Of a DNA stretch of 64,000 bases, positions 26,515 to 34,401 are shown one piece after another. Made by a program: the position numbers and the translations under genes. The notes below the pieces were generated by a model. It was not told the origin of the DNA and did not search any database. It saw only the letters and a program-made list of their open reading frames with translations. The first letter of the stretch is position 1, and each line of letters opens with the position of its first letter. The stretch spans positions 62,001-126,000 of the forward strand of contig NZ_BALE01000048.1 in the NCBI RefSeq assembly GCF_000963885.1, read 5' to 3'. Source of the stretch: Tanticharoenia sakaeratensis NBRC 103193. GTDB taxonomy: Bacteria; Pseudomonadota; Alphaproteobacteria; Acetobacterales; Acetobacteraceae.

Positions 26515-26718
26515 ATGACGAGACAGGAGCCCCTGGGTGCCTACGCGTCGATCGCCGACGTGCAGCGCCACACCAGTTTGAGCCGTCCGACGATCTATCG
26601 ACTGATCGAACGGGGCGCGTTTGAAGCAATCAAAGTCGGGCGCAACACGCGGATCGTGACCGCCTCGGTCGAGGCGTATTTTGCAAGCCTGCCGCGGTTG
26701 CCTGCGAAGGCAGCCTGA
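26515..26718 (+). CDS. AlpA/excisionase-type helix-turn-helix protein
   Basis: A 67-residue DNA-binding protein. ATG 26515 has an excellent GGAGGA 5 bases upstream. It shows the MerR/Xis-like winged HTH: SIADVQRHTSLSRPTIYRLIERGAF then AIKVGRNTRIV. AlpA-type proteins activate the integrase or act as directionality factors in P4-like elements; here it sits well inside the element, upstream of the replication genes, so either role fits. Confidence 0.85.
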   Translation: MTRQEPLGAYASIADVQRHTSLSRPTIYRLIERGAFEAIKVGRNTRIVTASVEAYFASLPRLPAKAA

Positions 26719-26853
26719 AAAAGAAAATCGCCAGCCCGCGATAAGCGGACCAGCGACCCAATAACCAACCACCAAGAGCATCAGCACGTTCTTGGTATGC
26801 GGTTCCGGGTCGGAAGTCCACAGAAATCGTAGCTGGCACATAGGAAAAGTGCC

Positions 26854-27108
26854 ATGCCGAGCTTGAAAAAGCGCGGGCGCCCGAGCTGCGTCCGCATGAT
26901 GGATGATACCCGCACACTGCGCGGCCGAAAGGCGATCGCGGCGGCCCTTGGCTTGCCTGTCGATGGCTCCGGCTGGCGCCTGGGCGAGCGTCGGGTGCGT
27001 TACCTGGAGGACCGGCACGGTCTGCCCGTCTGCCGTGACGCCCGTACGGTCTGCCTGTCGATGCCTGCCCTTCTGCAATGGCAGAGCGCGCAGGAGGCCG
27101 CACGATGA
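26854..27108 (+). CDS. Small DNA-binding-like element protein
   Basis: An 84-residue basic protein (MPSLKKRGRPSCVRMM start) containing RKAIAAALGLPVDGSGWRLGERRVRYLEDRHGLPVC, which reads like a helix-turn-helix followed by a beta wing. No named family. It overlaps the next start (ATGA). About 135 bp of gene-free sequence precede it. Confidence 0.6.
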   Translation: MPSLKKRGRPSCVRMMDDTRTLRGRKAIAAALGLPVDGSGWRLGERRVRYLEDRHGLPVCRDARTVCLSMPALLQWQSAQEAAR

Positions 27109-27539
27109 TCCCCCTGCACAATCCAATCTACACTGGCCAGGTGAACGGCCGCGCTGTGCGGTTCTTCCGTGCGCCTAACGGTGTCGTGGCATTGCCGTGG
27201 CATTCGGTCGCCGATCTGGTCAGCGCTGCCGGCCTGCCGTTGGACGCTCAACGCGTGTTCATCGACGCGACGCGCTCTGGCCCGTTTCAGGATGCCGTGC
27301 GCACCGTCAACACCGACGCCGGCAAGTGCCTGATCGCCCCGCACTTTGTGGCACAGGGCACGATCGGCGCATTCAAGAAGACCGGATTCCTTCCGGATAA
27401 TGATGAATTCGACACGGCTTTTTGCCTCGCCGGTTGTGAAGCCGCGAATGTGCTGCACGAGGGCTTGAGCCCGGCAGAGCGCATGCGGGCCGTCATCCAG
27501 ATGGGGCGCAATCATCTTGGCCTGGAGGATGAGGAATGA
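27105..27539 (+). CDS. Element protein of unknown function, 144 residues
   Basis: The start ATG 27105 overlaps the previous stop. N-terminus VNGRAVRFFRAPNGVVALPWHSVADLV resembles the first part of phage antirepressor/Bro-N-like domains (x-F-R--NG-v-LPW---D), but the match is short. The rest (DTAFCLAGCEAANVLHEGLSPAERMRAV) is helical. Could be a regulator of the element. The next gene again overlaps by 4 bases. Confidence 0.6.
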   Translation: MIPLHNPIYTGQVNGRAVRFFRAPNGVVALPWHSVADLVSAAGLPLDAQRVFIDATRSGPFQDAVRTVNTDAGKCLIAPHFVAQGTIGAFKKTGFLPDNDEFDTAFCLAGCEAANVLHEGLSPAERMRAVIQMGRNHLGLEDEE

Positions 27540-27757
27540 CTCCGGACCCGACCAAGCTGGATCTGCTCGAGACAGGTTTTGCGACCTTGGCTCGCTACGT
27601 GCGCTCGAAAGAGCCGAACCTTCCGTTACGCGAAGTCACCCTGTCGGTGATTTTGTCTCAGACTGCCTTCGTTCTTGCCGTGGCCGAAGCAGAGGGATTT
27701 TCACGCGAAATCGACTCTCTGATCGAGCATGGACGCGCGACGCGAGGTGCGGCATGA
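27536..27757 (+). CDS. Small element protein, function unknown
   Basis: A 73-residue helical protein in ATGA overlap with genes on both sides. Sequence LREVTLSVILSQTAFVLAVAEAEGFSREIDSL. No family recognised; support is from tight packing in the operon. Confidence 0.55.
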   Translation: MTPDPTKLDLLETGFATLARYVRSKEPNLPLREVTLSVILSQTAFVLAVAEAEGFSREIDSLIEHGRATRGAA

Positions 27758-28011
27758 GCGCCGGTCCGGAAACAGCAGGTCTGCAGCGCGCCGCCGAGAT
27801 CTGCGATCAGTTTGAGAGCGAGAATTTCGCGGTCTCACTCGATTTTCAGAAGTCATCCGTCAGCAATCCGGATTTTCGGGTGCTCGGCGGCGACGGGTCG
27901 TGGTCGCTGTCTTTCGCTGACCATGCTCACATCCATTGCTGCAAGGCACACGCAGCGCGGGAGATCGCAGCGTTTATCAGGCGCATGATTGATGAAGGGA
28001 GTGAGCATTGA
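27754..28011 (+). CDS. Small element protein, function unknown
   Basis: An 85-residue protein from ATG 27754 (overlap ATGA). It contains a beta-like middle (FRVLGGDGSWSLSFADHAHIHC) and a C-terminal helix. Its stop overlaps the TTG start of the primase gene, so it is probably translated together with it. Confidence 0.55.
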   Translation: MSAGPETAGLQRAAEICDQFESENFAVSLDFQKSSVSNPDFRVLGGDGSWSLSFADHAHIHCCKAHAAREIAAFIRRMIDEGSEH

Positions 28012-30083
28012 ACACCCCCTTCACCATTGACAGCCTGGCATCTGCGCACCGCTGGGTTGCCTGGCAGAACGAAGACGCGCACGGCCGGGTCACGAAAGTG
28101 CCCTATTCGCCACTCGGTGGTCGCGCGCATGCTGACAAGCCGCGCACCTGGGGCACGCGGGATGCAGCCGAGATCCAGCTAGGCAAGTTGCCGCGCCCGC
28201 ACACCCTCGGTGGCCTGGGCATCGAGCTGGGCGCGCACGAGGACGGCATAGCGATCGGCGGCGTAGATCTCGACACCTGCCGCAATCCCGAAACCGGTGA
28301 AATCTCTGCCTGGGCTCGGCAAGTGATTGATCTGTTCGATTCCTATTGCGAGGTTTCGCCGTCCGGAACAGGAGCCAAGATCTTCTTTGCCTTCGACCCG
28401 GGCGATCTTTCGGCGATCCGGCAGGCGATGGGCGGCAGGGACACCGGTCGTCAGTTCAAGGTGAGTTCGACGGGCAACCACCCGGAAGGGCTCGAAATCT
28501 ATATCGGCGGTCGCTACTTCGCGGTGACAGGAGACCTGCTACACGGCAGCACGCCGGAAATCCGCCCTGTCAGCGTGGCGACGATCGCAACCCTGGTGCA
28601 GCAGATCGGGCCAGCCCTTTCGGCACAGAAGCAGTCCTACACGCTCAAATCGCTCGTGTCGCAGCCAGCCGGCGACGGCAGCCGCAGCGCCATGGCCTTC
28701 AAGGTTGCGGCTCAGACGGTGCGCGCCGGTGGGGACTTTGAGGATTTCGTGAGCGGCTTGGATGCAGACCCGAACACAGCCTCGTGGAAGGCCGAGAAAG
28801 GGCACGTGAACGGCGATCGGGAATTGCTGCGGACATGGGAGCGCGCCGCCCAGATGGTGGCGGATAGCCCCAAGCGACAGCGTCCACGGCACGACTGGCT
28901 GGGCAAGCTCGAACTCGACACCAACTCCGAGCCCCGCGGGAACCTCGCGAATGGCATGATCGCACTGCGCGAGGCGCCGGAGTTGGCACGGCTGTTCGCT
29001 TATGACGAAATGCTCGGTGCGCCGATCTTGCAAGCGCCGGTGCCGAGTGGGGTTGTTCAGCACAATGAGCAGGACTTCGCGCCACGCCCGGTGCGAGATG
29101 CCGACGTTTCCGCAGTGCAGGAATGGTTGCAACTCAACGGCGTCGGCAAGATCTCCAAGGATACGACGCACCAAGCGGTTGACCTGCGGGCGACAGAACG
29201 CGGCTTCCATCCAGTGCGCGGCTGGCTCCAATCCTTGCGATGGGACGGCACGGAGCGGCTTGCAGGCTGGCTGAGCACCTATCTCGGCGCCGAGGACACG
29301 CCCTATGCACGGGGCATCGGACGCATGTTCATGATCGCCATGGTAGCGCGCGTCATGCAGCCGGGCTGCAAGGCAGATTATATGATGATCCTGGAAGGCA
29401 AACAGGGCCTGCGGAAATCGACCGCCTGCGCGATCCTCGGTGGCGAGTGGTTCAGCGACAACCTTCCGGACATCCGGTCGGCTGGCAAAGATGTGCCGCA
29501 GCATATCAACGGCAAATGGCTGATCGAGGTCGCCGAGATGTCGGCGCTCGACAAGTCCGAGGCGGCTGCGCTCAAAGCGTTCATCACCCGAGCGGTTGAG
29601 CGGTATCGTCCCAGCTTCGGGCGAAAGGAAATCATCCAGCCCCGCCAGTGCGTGTTCATCGGCACAACGAACAAGGAAGCCTATCTGCGTGACGAGACCG
29701 GAGGTCGACGGTTCTGGCCCGTGAAGGTCAACCGCATCGATACGGATGCGCTCAGCCGGGACCGGGCCCAGTTGTTCGCGGAGGCGGTCGCCGCGTTTCA
29801 GGCTCGCGAGAAGTGGTGGCCGGACTCGGGATTTGAGGCAGACCACATCGCCCCCCAGCAGGAGGCGCGATACGAGGCGGATGCCTGGGAGGAGGCCGTG
29901 TCTGGATATCTTGCGGGGAAGCGTAGGGTGATGCTGCTTGAGGTCGCAAGAGATGGACTGTTCATCGACACGCCTAAGCTGGGAACACACGATCAGCGTC
30001 GGATCTCAGCCATCCTGGAGCGGATGGGGTGGCAGAGGGGAGTCAAGACGAACAGCGGAGTCCCATGGTTGCGGGTGAGATAA
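28008..30083 (+). CDS. Primase-polymerase/VapE-type replication protein
   Basis: Replication protein of 691 residues, the core of the element. The N-terminal part is an archaeo-eukaryotic primase-like domain: HRWVAWQNEDAHGRVTKVPYSP, the acidic GVDLDTCRN (metal-binding D-x-D) near 85, and SPSGTGAKIFFAF near 118. The C-terminal part is a VapE-type helicase: ADYMMILEGKQGLRKSTACA (Walker A, about 455-475), GKWLIEVAEMSALDKSE (Walker B), FIGTTNKEAYLRDETGGRRFWPV (sensor 1 and arginine finger area). Start is TTG 28008, overlapping the previous stop (TTGA). VapE-type proteins are hallmarks of phage satellites. The probable origin lies 630 bp downstream. Confidence 0.88.
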   Translation: MNTPFTIDSLASAHRWVAWQNEDAHGRVTKVPYSPLGGRAHADKPRTWGTRDAAEIQLGKLPRPHTLGGLGIELGAHEDGIAIGGVDLDTCRNPETGEISAWARQVIDLFDSYCEVSPSGTGAKIFFAFDPGDLSAIRQAMGGRDTGRQFKVSSTGNHPEGLEIYIGGRYFAVTGDLLHGSTPEIRPVSVATIATLVQQIGPALSAQKQSYTLKSLVSQPAGDGSRSAMAFKVAAQTVRAGGDFEDFVSGLDADPNTASWKAEKGHVNGDRELLRTWERAAQMVADSPKRQRPRHDWLGKLELDTNSEPRGNLANGMIALREAPELARLFAYDEMLGAPILQAPVPSGVVQHNEQDFAPRPVRDADVSAVQEWLQLNGVGKISKDTTHQAVDLRATERGFHPVRGWLQSLRWDGTERLAGWLSTYLGAEDTPYARGIGRMFMIAMVARVMQPGCKADYMMILEGKQGLRKSTACAILGGEWFSDNLPDIRSAGKDVPQHINGKWLIEVAEMSALDKSEAAALKAFITRAVERYRPSFGRKEIIQPRQCVFIGTTNKEAYLRDETGGRRFWPVKVNRIDTDALSRDRAQLFAEAVAAFQAREKWWPDSGFEADHIAPQQEARYEADAWEEAVSGYLAGKRRVMLLEVARDGLFIDTPKLGTHDQRRISAILERMGWQRGVKTNSGVPWLRVR

Positions 30084-30106
30084 GACATCTACTTATTATA
30101 AATCTC

Positions 30107-30697
30107 TCAGAATCGCTCATCGCGGAAATCGCGCAACCTCAGTGCCGGCTCGAATAAAACCGAAAGCTTTTTATCGAGAATATCTAAAAGTTCGAAATCC
30201 AGTTCGGATGCTTCTTTTGCAAGCTTGGACTGATCGATCGCCGCCTGGTGGCTCAGGATTGCCGGTTCGTAAGCTCGGAGTGATCTAGAAAGTGCAAATG
30301 ATTTTATAACTTTGTGTCTTATTTCCAGTATCTTATTCGCGCACTCGCGCTCGAAAATAAAGCGCGCTTGTTCACTAGACGCCCTCATTCGTTCAATCTT
30401 GACCGGAAATTCTGCGTCTAACTTATCGGAGAAGACCGCATGGGCGATGGCAGCATGAAACGCCTCGTAGACTTCAAAGCGTCTATCAAACAAGTCTGTT
30501 ACTATTTTTTCTTCAGCTATTGTTTTCTGCCGCTTAGCAATACGTCGTTGTTGATCAGCAATAAACAACGTGCCGCCGCCGACCATAAACGCGACGAACG
30601 CGTTCAGAAGTGATTCAGCTTTGATCCCGAAAAAAGTCACAGCGCCCGGCGCGGCCGCGCATGCTGCTTCTGCCAGTGGGTGTGGAGCGATCATCAA
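30107..30697 (-). CDS. AT-rich membrane-anchored protein of unknown function
   Basis: A 196-residue protein opposite in strand to its neighbours and clearly AT-richer. One N-terminal membrane helix (SLLNAFVAFMVGGGTLFIAD) is followed by a basic stretch and a long helical cytosolic region (RRFEVYEAFHAAIAHAVF, LDFELLDILDKKLSVLF). No catalytic motif. Position between the replication gene and the origin, reversed orientation and composition mark it as cargo, possibly a defence or exclusion gene, which is not shown. Confidence 0.7.
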   Translation of the reverse strand: MMIAPHPLAEAACAAAPGAVTFFGIKAESLLNAFVAFMVGGGTLFIADQQRRIAKRQKTIAEEKIVTDLFDRRFEVYEAFHAAIAHAVFSDKLDAEFPVKIERMRASSEQARFIFERECANKILEIRHKVIKSFALSRSLRAYEPAILSHQAAIDQSKLAKEASELDFELLDILDKKLSVLFEPALRLRDFRDERF

Positions 30698-30711
30698 ATT
30701 GCCAACGCTAG

Positions 30712-30737
30712 GTGACGCAGTGACGCATAGTGACGCA
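30712..30737. repeat. Iteron triplet, forward orientation
   Basis: Three copies of GTGACGCA at 30712-30719, 30720-30727 and 30730-30737. They face a matching inverted triplet at 30793-30817 across 55 bp. Confidence 0.85.
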
Positions 30738-30792
30738 CTTTCTTATAGTGGGGGTCTGTCGAAGTCTTACGCTATACCGCTCTATAGGGAAG

Positions 30793-30818
30793 TGCGTCAC
30801 CTGCGTCATGTGCGTCAC
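30793..30818. repeat. Iteron triplet, reverse orientation
   Basis: TGCGTCA (reverse complement of TGACGCA) at 30793-30799, 30802-30808 and 30811-30817; the first and third extend to TGCGTCAC. Spacing of 9 bp between starts. Confidence 0.85.
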
Positions 30819-31014
30819 TGTCTGGGAACGCAGAGACACCCTTCCCCTTTCAAAAATCGCCACTGACCCGCGCGAGAACGTTTCGACGGTTATCGAAATG
30901 AGAAACGCGAGCCCGCGTGCGCTTTTCTCCTGGGCAGGAACGCAGACCCCACAGCGCCGAGGAACAAACCCGGAAACCCGTTGAATCCCCATCGGGGGCA
31001 ACGAGCGCCGACTG

Positions 31015-31023
31015 TTATCCACA
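31015..31023 (+). promoter_or_regulatory. DnaA box
   Basis: TTATCCACA, exact consensus DnaA box, in the gene-free region of the element. Confidence 0.6.
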
Positions 31024-31052
31024 GAGTTATGAGGCGAGTTCTCCACGTGAAC

Positions 31053-31061
31053 TGTGGGTAA
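31053..31061 (-). promoter_or_regulatory. DnaA box, opposite orientation
   Basis: TGTGGGTAA, i.e. TTACCCACA on the minus strand, one mismatch from consensus, 30 bp from the first box. Confidence 0.5.
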
Positions 31062-31231
31062 TGTGGCAGTGTCGTGACAGACATTCGCGCGGAGAAACGG
31101 CGGAAAATAGCCGTTTATTAAGATTCCGCGAGTCAATACGGAAAATGCGCTTGCGCCAGCCGGGCTGCTGGGCTTTCGCCTGCGCGCGATCCATTCACAG
31201 TGTATCCAGCGACTCGCTGATGCTTCTCAGC

Positions 31232-31347
31232 GTCTCAATAAACCTTGCTCTACTGAGACGTCTCATTGCGTCCGGAAAAGCGCGTTCAAAAGGTTGTCTG
31301 TTGACTTTTGAGACGGACGCCGATCATAGTCTAAGACGTTTTGAGAC
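31232..31347. repeat. TGAGAC repeats upstream of the resolvase (res/operator candidates)
   Basis: GTCTCA at 31232-31237; perfect 12-bp palindrome TGAGACGTCTCA at 31254-31265; TTTTGAGACG at 31306-31315; GTCTAAGAC at 31329-31337; TTTTGAGAC at 31339-31347. The paired and single half-sites next to a serine recombinase gene suggest a res site and/or autoregulatory operators. Confidence 0.65.
31301..31330 (+). promoter_or_regulatory. Resolvase promoter candidate
   Basis: TTGACT at 31301-31306 and CATAGT at 31325-31330, spacing 18. The third and fourth TGAGAC-type repeats overlap it. Confidence 0.45.
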
Positions 31348-31359
31348 ATGAGGCCCGCC

Positions 31360-31917
31360 ATGCGCATCGGATACGCCCGCACCAGCACCATCGAACAGGA
31401 CGCCGGCCTTAATGGCCAGGTGCGTGAGCTGGACGCGGCAGGGTGCGAGAAGATCTTCCGCGAGAAGGTCAGTGGCACGAAGACCGACCGTCCGCAGCTC
31501 CAGGCAGCGCTCGACCATCTGCGTGACGGTGACACGCTGGTCATCACCAAGCCCGACCGTATGGCCCGCTCGACGGCCGATCTGCTGGCCTTCGTGAAGG
31601 CCGTGCAGGCCAAAGGCGCATCGCTGGTCATCCTGTCCATGGGTGGCCAGATGCTCGATACCGGCAACCCCACCTCCAAGCTGATGTTGACCATGCTGGC
31701 GGCCGTGGCCGAGTTCGAGCGCGACCTGATGCTGGAGCGGCAGCGCGAGGGCATTGCCAAGGCGCAGGCCGAGGGCCGTTACAAGGGCCGGCCGCGCAGT
31801 GCGCTGCTCAAGGCGGACCAGGTGCGGGCACTCAAAGCCGAAGGGCTCAGGCCGGCTGAGATCGCCAAGCGCCTCGAGATCTCCCGTGCGTCTGTCTATC
31901 GGGCGTTAGAAGCGTAA
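31360..31917 (+). CDS. Serine recombinase (resolvase/invertase family)
   Basis: Small serine recombinase of 185 residues. ATG 31360 has GAGG 6 bases upstream; the upstream ATG 31348 is an alternative. N-terminal catalytic domain: RIGYARTSTIEQDAGL with the nucleophile Ser at about residue 8-9, FREKVSGTKTDRPQLQAAL, and ITKPDRMARSTADLL with the catalytic Arg pair. The C-terminal HTH is GLRPAEIAKRLEISRASVYRAL. All family features are intact. It may resolve multimers of the replicating element; with its TGAGAC sites it could also be a separate insertion. Confidence 0.9.
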   Translation: MRIGYARTSTIEQDAGLNGQVRELDAAGCEKIFREKVSGTKTDRPQLQAALDHLRDGDTLVITKPDRMARSTADLLAFVKAVQAKGASLVILSMGGQMLDTGNPTSKLMLTMLAAVAEFERDLMLERQREGIAKAQAEGRYKGRPRSALLKADQVRALKAEGLRPAEIAKRLEISRASVYRALEA

Positions 31918-32055
31918 CTCTCTGTCTGTATCGGGTAATCGCCAGACATATCGGACCGCTTTTATCAGTCCGACAATAAAACGAATTGCCAGAAGAAGTG
32001 CTCGGGATCGGCTGACCTGCTTGTTATTGTTGCACGATGAAGCACGAGCGAGCCC

Positions 32056-32277
32056 ATGCCGTCCGCACATAACGCACAGACGCCCGAATGCATGTCCATG
32101 CGCGAGGCAGCACGCCGCGTTGGGATCAGCGCCGCCACGCTGTGCCGCGTGATTGCGCGTGGCACCGGACCCCGCTCCGTGCAGATCGGCAGGCGCCGTC
32201 TGATCCGTGCCGATCACCTTGCAGAATGGCTCGACCAGCGTTCGACGGCGCCGGTCGCATCGGATACCGCATCATGA
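32056..32277 (+). CDS. Excisionase-family helix-turn-helix protein
   Basis: A 73-residue protein with a MerR/Xis-like winged HTH: SMREAARRVGISAATLCRVIARGTGPRSVQIGRRRLIRADHLAEWL. It is the second such protein in the element, besides 26515. Here it heads the packaging gene run (next start overlaps, ATGA), so it may control late genes rather than excision. Confidence 0.8.
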   Translation: MPSAHNAQTPECMSMREAARRVGISAATLCRVIARGTGPRSVQIGRRRLIRADHLAEWLDQRSTAPVASDTAS

Positions 32278-32558
32278 GTCACACCACAGCCCTCGAGCAG
32301 CAGGCCCAGCACTTTGGTCTGCGCGACATGGATCTTCTGAAACTGGCCAAGCCGGGGCTGTCCCCAAAAGACGCCCTGACCGACCTGGTCACACGCTATC
32401 CGGGCGCATTCGCCCGTCCCCTGAACGGCATGTCTCGCGAGCAATATGCAGCGGCCCGGAAGCAGTTTCTCGACGGCGCCTATAGCAACGGCCTGAAACG
32501 GGTCGAGGCAGCGCACATGGAGAAGCTGGAAGCCAAATACCGGAGTATCCATCGGTGA
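32274..32558 (+). CDS. Element protein of unknown function, 94 residues
   Basis: Starts ATG 32274 in a 4-base overlap. Charged helical sequence (LKLAKPGLSPKDALTDLVTRYPGAF, REQYAAARKQFLDGAY, HMEKLEAKYRSIHR). No recognised domain; similar short proteins sit before terminase genes in many prophages. Confidence 0.6.
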   Translation: MSHTTALEQQAQHFGLRDMDLLKLAKPGLSPKDALTDLVTRYPGAFARPLNGMSREQYAAARKQFLDGAYSNGLKRVEAAHMEKLEAKYRSIHR

Positions 32559-33052
32559 GTGCCGAGACACACGCGCTACAGCAGCAGGTCCAAGCCGCCT
32601 ATCAGGCCGCCCGCGCCCGTGAGAATGCGCCCTGGCAAATCCTCGACAGCCGCTGGAACGTTACCCGGCACCGGATCGGCCAGTCTCGGCAGCGGCAATG
32701 CCCCGTCAACAGTGCGGAAGATCGCGATGCCGCTGCACGCGAGCAGCAGTGGCTTGAGGACGCTTTGGCAGAGTTCAGGCGCTGGCGCGACATGCCTGCC
32801 GATCGGATGGCAGCCGCTGCGCACACAGCCATGACCCCTACACAGGAGCCCGCATCCGCCGATCAGACGGCTCGCGTCCTGTTCGATGGGCTGCATGCGC
32901 GGGGTATCCGGATCGAGGTCGGCCACAAGGACCGGATCAGTGTCTGCCCGGCGCGCCTGCTCACCGACGCTGACAAGGCGCAACTGACCACGCTCCGGGT
33001 CGAGATCGCGACCATCTGGCGGCAGCGCAACGACGTCTGGACGGTCGGCTGA
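32555..33052 (+). CDS. Element protein with C-terminal TubC-docking-like segment
   Basis: A 165-residue protein using GTG 32555 (overlap GTGA with the previous stop). The N-terminal two thirds is helical and charged. Residues about 107-155 read TARVLFDGLHARGIRIEVG, then RISVCPARLLTDADKAQL, then TLRVEIATIWRQR, a pattern close to the TubC N-terminal docking domain (L--G-----------LT------L---K-ei). That domain is also found in isolated proteins of mobile elements. Function unknown. Confidence 0.6.
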   Translation: MSAETHALQQQVQAAYQAARARENAPWQILDSRWNVTRHRIGQSRQRQCPVNSAEDRDAAAREQQWLEDALAEFRRWRDMPADRMAAAAHTAMTPTQEPASADQTARVLFDGLHARGIRIEVGHKDRISVCPARLLTDADKAQLTTLRVEIATIWRQRNDVWTVG

Positions 33053-33122
33053 AAAATGGACGTTTCCCCCCTTTATCCAATCGTCCGGGCGCTCAAATTC
33101 GACGTTATCGGGAGCGCCTGAA

Positions 33123-33620
33123 ATGGGTCGCGTCTGCTCCATCTGCACGCATCCCCGGCGCCGCGACATCGACCGTCTGCTGGTCAATCCGACCCTGAGC
33201 ATGCGGGAGGTCGCACAGGCCATTCCCGGCGTCGGTGAAAAGAGCCTCGAGCGCCATCGCAACAACCATCTGATGCCACGCATCCAGAAAGCCGAGGGCT
33301 TGACCCGCGAGGAAGTCGGGGAGGCGGTCGGCCTGGTCGGACAGATGGACGAGCTGCGCGAGCGTGCCATGGAATTGCTCGACAAGGCAGAAGACAGCGG
33401 CGACCTGCGCACTGCCATCGCGGCGATCCGCGAGGCCCGAGGCGTGCTGGACAGTCTCGCGCGCCTGTCAGGCGAGGGCAGCAGACCGGGAACGGTCATC
33501 AACGTCTTCAATGCGCCCGCCTGGGTGTCCGTGCAGACGAACATCATGGCAGCGCTCATGCCTTTTCCGGATGCGCGGCAGGCTGTCGTGAAGGCGCTGG
33601 AAGGCGTCACCAGTGACTGA
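33123..33620 (+). CDS. Small terminase-like protein
   Basis: A 165-residue protein with an N-terminal Cys/His-type motif and HTH (CSICTHPRRRDIDRLLVNP, LSMREVAQAIPGVGEKSLERHRNNHL), a helical middle, and a short C-terminal segment. This is a common architecture for proteins placed just before large terminases, so I read it as the DNA-recognition (small) subunit. It overlaps the start of the ATPase gene by 8 bases. The call rests largely on position. Confidence 0.65.
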   Translation: MGRVCSICTHPRRRDIDRLLVNPTLSMREVAQAIPGVGEKSLERHRNNHLMPRIQKAEGLTREEVGEAVGLVGQMDELRERAMELLDKAEDSGDLRTAIAAIREARGVLDSLARLSGEGSRPGTVINVFNAPAWVSVQTNIMAALMPFPDARQAVVKALEGVTSD

Positions 33621-34386
33621 CGCACCCGGGGACATCGCACGGGAACTGCGGCATGCACTGGACCCCGTGGCGTTCTCGGTCGAGCGGTTGGGGTTTGTCC
33701 CGGACGCCTGGCAAGCCGATGTCCTGCGCTCGCCCAGTCGGCGCATTCTGCTGAACTGCACCCGGCAGGCGGGCAAGACGAGCACGACAGCCGTTCTGGC
33801 ACTGCACACGGCCATTTATCAGCCGCGCGCCCTCATTCTCCTGTTCTCGAAGGCGCAGCGGCAGAGTTCCGAGCTTCTGGCGAAGATCCACGGGCACATC
33901 AACACGATGCAGCAGCCTCCAAACCTTGTGAAAGAGGCAGCCACCGAGTTGAAGTTGCTGAACGGCTCGCGCATCGTGTCCCTGCCGGGCGACGGCGACA
34001 GCATCCGAGGCTATTCCGCTCCCAGCCTGATTGTCGAGGACGAGGCAGCCTTCGTCAGTGACGAGCTGTACGAAGCATTTTTGCCGATGCTGGCCACCAG
34101 CAACGGGCGTCTGGTCCTGATGAGCACGCCGAACGGCAAGCGTGGTCACTTCTATCATGCCTGGGCTGGACTTTCGTCAAAATGGCAGCGCGAGAGCGTC
34201 ACCGCAGATCAGGTCAGCCGGATCAGCGCCGACTACATCGACGAGATGCGGTCGGAATACGGACCGTGGAAATTCCGGCAGGAATTCTACTGCAAATTTG
34301 TCGAGGCCGACGATCAGTTTTTCTCCGATGCGGCAATCGAGCGGGCGTTTTCCCGCGATGTTCCGCTCCTGCAACTCGCTTTTTGA
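33613..34386 (+). CDS. Large terminase, ATPase part
   Basis: A 257-residue protein from GTG 33613. It is the packaging motor half of a terminase: Walker A LLNCTRQAGKTSTTAVLAL near residue 55, and Walker B LIVEDEAAFVSDELYEAF near 135, then LMSTPNGKRGHFYHAW (motif III). The frame ends FSRDVPLLQLAF at TGA 34384. The nuclease half follows in the same reading frame 15 bp later. Together they are about 510 residues, a normal TerL length, so a single ancestral gene split by a stop is likely. Confidence 0.85.
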   Translation: MTDAPGDIARELRHALDPVAFSVERLGFVPDAWQADVLRSPSRRILLNCTRQAGKTSTTAVLALHTAIYQPRALILLFSKAQRQSSELLAKIHGHINTMQQPPNLVKEAATELKLLNGSRIVSLPGDGDSIRGYSAPSLIVEDEAAFVSDELYEAFLPMLATSNGRLVLMSTPNGKRGHFYHAWAGLSSKWQRESVTADQVSRISADYIDEMRSEYGPWKFRQEFYCKFVEADDQFFSDAAIERAFSRDVPLLQLAF

Positions 34387-34401
34387 GGACGCCCCCTCAT
34401 C

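Larger units (their letters stand above)
30711..31061. other. Putative replication origin of the element
   Basis: Two triplets of the 7-mer TGACGCA in opposite orientation flank a 55-bp core that includes CTTATAG, CTATACCG and CTATAGGG. About 200 bp further on are DnaA boxes TTATCCACA and TGTGGGTAA in opposite orientation. The same element encodes a primase-VapE protein. SaPI-type satellites have iteron sets flanking an AT-rich core bound by their own initiator. Function as an origin is inferred. Confidence 0.75.
30698..31359. other. Gene-free replication/regulatory region
   Basis: About 660 bp with no convincing gene. It holds opposed iteron triplets, two DnaA boxes, the dyad TTTCGA-N6-TCGAAA (30881-30898), and a set of TGAGAC repeats before the resolvase. 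Separate entries give the sites. Confidence 0.75.

Noticed and set aside
28539-29990. A 483-codon minus-strand frame in the primase gene
   Set aside because: Antisense of the primase-VapE gene; no motifs.
30711-30820. CRISPR array
   Set aside because: The repeats are 7-8 bp and directly adjacent, in opposite orientations, with no spacers of constant length; they are iterons.
34384-34401. TGA in the terminase read as selenocysteine
   Set aside because: No selenocysteine element or homologous Cys is visible; an ordinary stop or mutation is simpler.
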